Source: Paracoccus sp. SMMA_5_TC
GTDB lineage: Bacteria > Pseudomonadota > Alphaproteobacteria > Rhodobacterales > Rhodobacteraceae
Reading direction: 5' to 3'
NCBI RefSeq assembly: GCF_009696685.2
Contig: NZ_CP102355.1
Coordinates: 1,269,001 to 1,333,000 of the forward strand
Length of the DNA stretch: 64,000 nt
Shown: piece by piece, positions 62,925 to 64,000 of the stretch
Layout of the letters: each line of letters begins with the position of its first letter
Position numbering within the stretch: position 1 is the stretch's first letter
Position numbers and translations under genes: made by a program
The notes under the pieces: generated by a model
What the model was told of the DNA's origin: nothing
Seen by the model: only the letters and a program-made list of their open reading frames with translations
Databases searched by the model: none

Positions 62925-64000
62925 CCGCCGCGCGTCGCACCATTCATCGCGACCTGCGCAGCGGTCAGCCGTTCTGGGCGCAGACGCCGAATATCTCGGT
63001 GCCGCATGCGCCCACGCCCTCGACCCGTCGCTGGGACATGGTGATCGTCGGCAGCGGCATTTCCGCCGCCCTGCTGGCCGAGCGGCTGACCCGGCGCAAG
63101 CGGCGGGTGCTGATCCTGGATCGTCGGGTGCCGGTGCGCGGCTCCAGCCTGGCCTCGACGGCGATGATCCAGCATGAAATCGACGTGCCGCTGACGCAGC
63201 TTGCGCGCCAGATCGGGGCGGACAAGGCGGCGCGGGCCTGGCGGCGTTCGGTCAAGGCGGTGGAAACCCTGCTGCGGCTGGGCGACCGGCTGGGTCTGGA
63301 TTGTCAGTTGCGGCGCCAGCGCGCGATCTATCTGGCCGGCGACCAGATGGGGGCCGAAGCCTTGCTGGCCGAGGTCGAGGCGCGCGATCATGCCGGCATC
63401 GCCGCGCAGTTCCTGTCACGCCAGCAGCTTGTCGACCGGTTCGGCATGGACCGGGCGGCGGCGATCCTGTCGCCGGCGTCGGCCTCGGCCAATCCGGGGC
63501 AACTGACCGCGGCGCTGTTGAGGGTGGCGCTGGAACGCGGCGCGGAAATGGTCTCGCCCTTCGAGGTGACGGATTTTGCCGAACTGGCCGACGGGGTTGC
63601 GCTGGCCTCGGGCGGGGGGCAGGTGGTGGTCGCCGGGCAGGTGGTGTTCTGCACCGGCTATGAATTTCTGCCGCAGCTGCGCTCGCCCCGGCATCGCATC
63701 ATCTCGACCTGGGCGATCGCCTCGCAGGATGGGCTGCGGCTGCCCCCTTGGCTCGACCACCATCTGGTCTGGGAGGCAGCCGACCCCTATCTGTATTTCC
63801 GCGCCACCCCCAGCGGCCGCATCATTGCCGGCGGCGAGGACGAGGCCAGCGCCACCGCCCATCAGGATCCGCAGCGCCTGCGCCGCAACAGCGACGACAT
63901 CCGCCGCAAGTTGCAGGAACTGACCGGCATCCGCATGGGCCGGCCTGCCTATCGCTGGGCCGCGGCTTTTGGCGACAGCGACGACGGACTGCCGATCATC
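62921..64000 (+). CDS. FAD-dependent oxidoreductase (DAO family), 3' end missing
   Basis: About 360 residues are visible and the frame is open at the right edge. The N-terminal Rossmann motif is VIVGSGISAALLAERL near residue 42, ending LILDRR. Further on are SLASTAMIQHEID near 75 and an FCTGYEFL segment near 245, and the frame runs out at WAAAFGDSDDGLPII, resembling the GDSxDGLP stretch near the end of DAO-family oxidases such as glycine/D-amino-acid oxidases. Cytosolic, no signal peptide. The start overlaps the DUF421 stop. Substrate unknown. Confidence 0.87.
   Translation, partial: MTAARRTIHRDLRSGQPFWAQTPNISVPHAPTPSTRRWDMVIVGSGISAALLAERLTRRKRRVLILDRRVPVRGSSLASTAMIQHEIDVPLTQLARQIGADKAARAWRRSVKAVETLLRLGDRLGLDCQLRRQRAIYLAGDQMGAEALLAEVEARDHAGIAAQFLSRQQLVDRFGMDRAAAILSPASASANPGQLTAALLRVALERGAEMVSPFEVTDFAELADGVALASGGGQVVVAGQVVFCTGYEFLPQLRSPRHRIISTWAIASQDGLRLPPWLDHHLVWEAADPYLYFRATPSGRIIAGGEDEASATAHQDPQRLRRNSDDIRRKLQELTGIRMGRPAYRWAAAFGDSDDGLPII

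Noticed and set aside
1..64000. CRISPR arrays, tRNA/rRNA genes, transposases, integrases or prophage genes
   Set aside because: None seen on either strand; repeats found are RTX coding repeats or short regulatory motifs.

Overview
The window is a high-G+C chromosomal segment from an alphaproteobacterium, most likely Rhodobacteraceae and Paracoccus-like. This is an inference from gene content: an L-malyl-CoA lyase of the ethylmalonyl-CoA/glyoxylate type, phosphatidylcholine synthase, a Bzt/Aap-type amino-acid ABC transporter, a serC leader-like RNA before serC-serA, an Anbu operon and several RTX/Hint secreted proteins. I saw no rRNA, tRNA, insertion sequence, integrase, phage gene or CRISPR array. 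Both ends cut through genes.

Layout. 1-2.6 kb: the end of a general amino-acid ABC transporter (permease, ATPase) and a small membrane-anchored RTX-repeat protein. 2.6-16.1 kb: amino-acid and cell-wall metabolism (class IV D-amino-acid transaminase, malyl-CoA lyase, a dipeptide-type importer with a fused two-module ATPase, an MFS exporter, D-amino-acid dehydrogenase, an L,D-transpeptidase lipoprotein, a lytic transglycosylase and a peptide-binding protein). 16.1-23.5 kb: housekeeping genes, namely phosphatidylcholine synthase, serB divergent from serC-serA, a metallophosphatase, CreA, HspQ and an anti-sigma kinase/STAS antagonist pair. 23.7-27.8 kb: the conserved Anbu operon (circularly permuted ATP-grasp, alpha-E, transglutaminase, Anbu proteasome-like protease). 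27.8-32.8 kb: a GT61 glycosyltransferase, mutS and an exported hydratase-fold protein. 32.9-36.7 kb: a four-gene polyamine/iron-type ABC importer. 36.9-40.7 kb: two tandem paralogous RTX proteins, the first with a Hint domain.

40.7-60.4 kb is the accessory core. An exopolysaccharide-type set (WecG/TagA transferase, Wzy/ligase-like membrane protein, GT2, GT4, polyprenyl-phosphate sugar transferase, and a GT2 fused to a c-di-GMP-type MshEN domain) surrounds a modular megasynthase. The megasynthase genes are a 2094-residue PKS (KS-AT-KR-DH-ACP-TE, with KR before DH) and a 1550-residue NRPS (formyltransferase, condensation remnant, adenylation domain split by a luciferase-like monooxygenase, PCP). 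A GT2 gene lies between them and an EntD-type phosphopantetheinyl transferase follows. These four genes overlap by 4 bp at each junction, so they are almost certainly one translationally coupled unit. Domain logic suggests a formylated or oxidised aminoacyl starter that is extended once by the PKS, released by the thioesterase and perhaps glycosylated. The product is unknown to me. This locus is the best candidate for an undescribed system.

60.4-64 kb: carA, a GatB/YqeY protein, a DUF421 membrane protein and the start of a FAD-dependent oxidoreductase that runs off the window.
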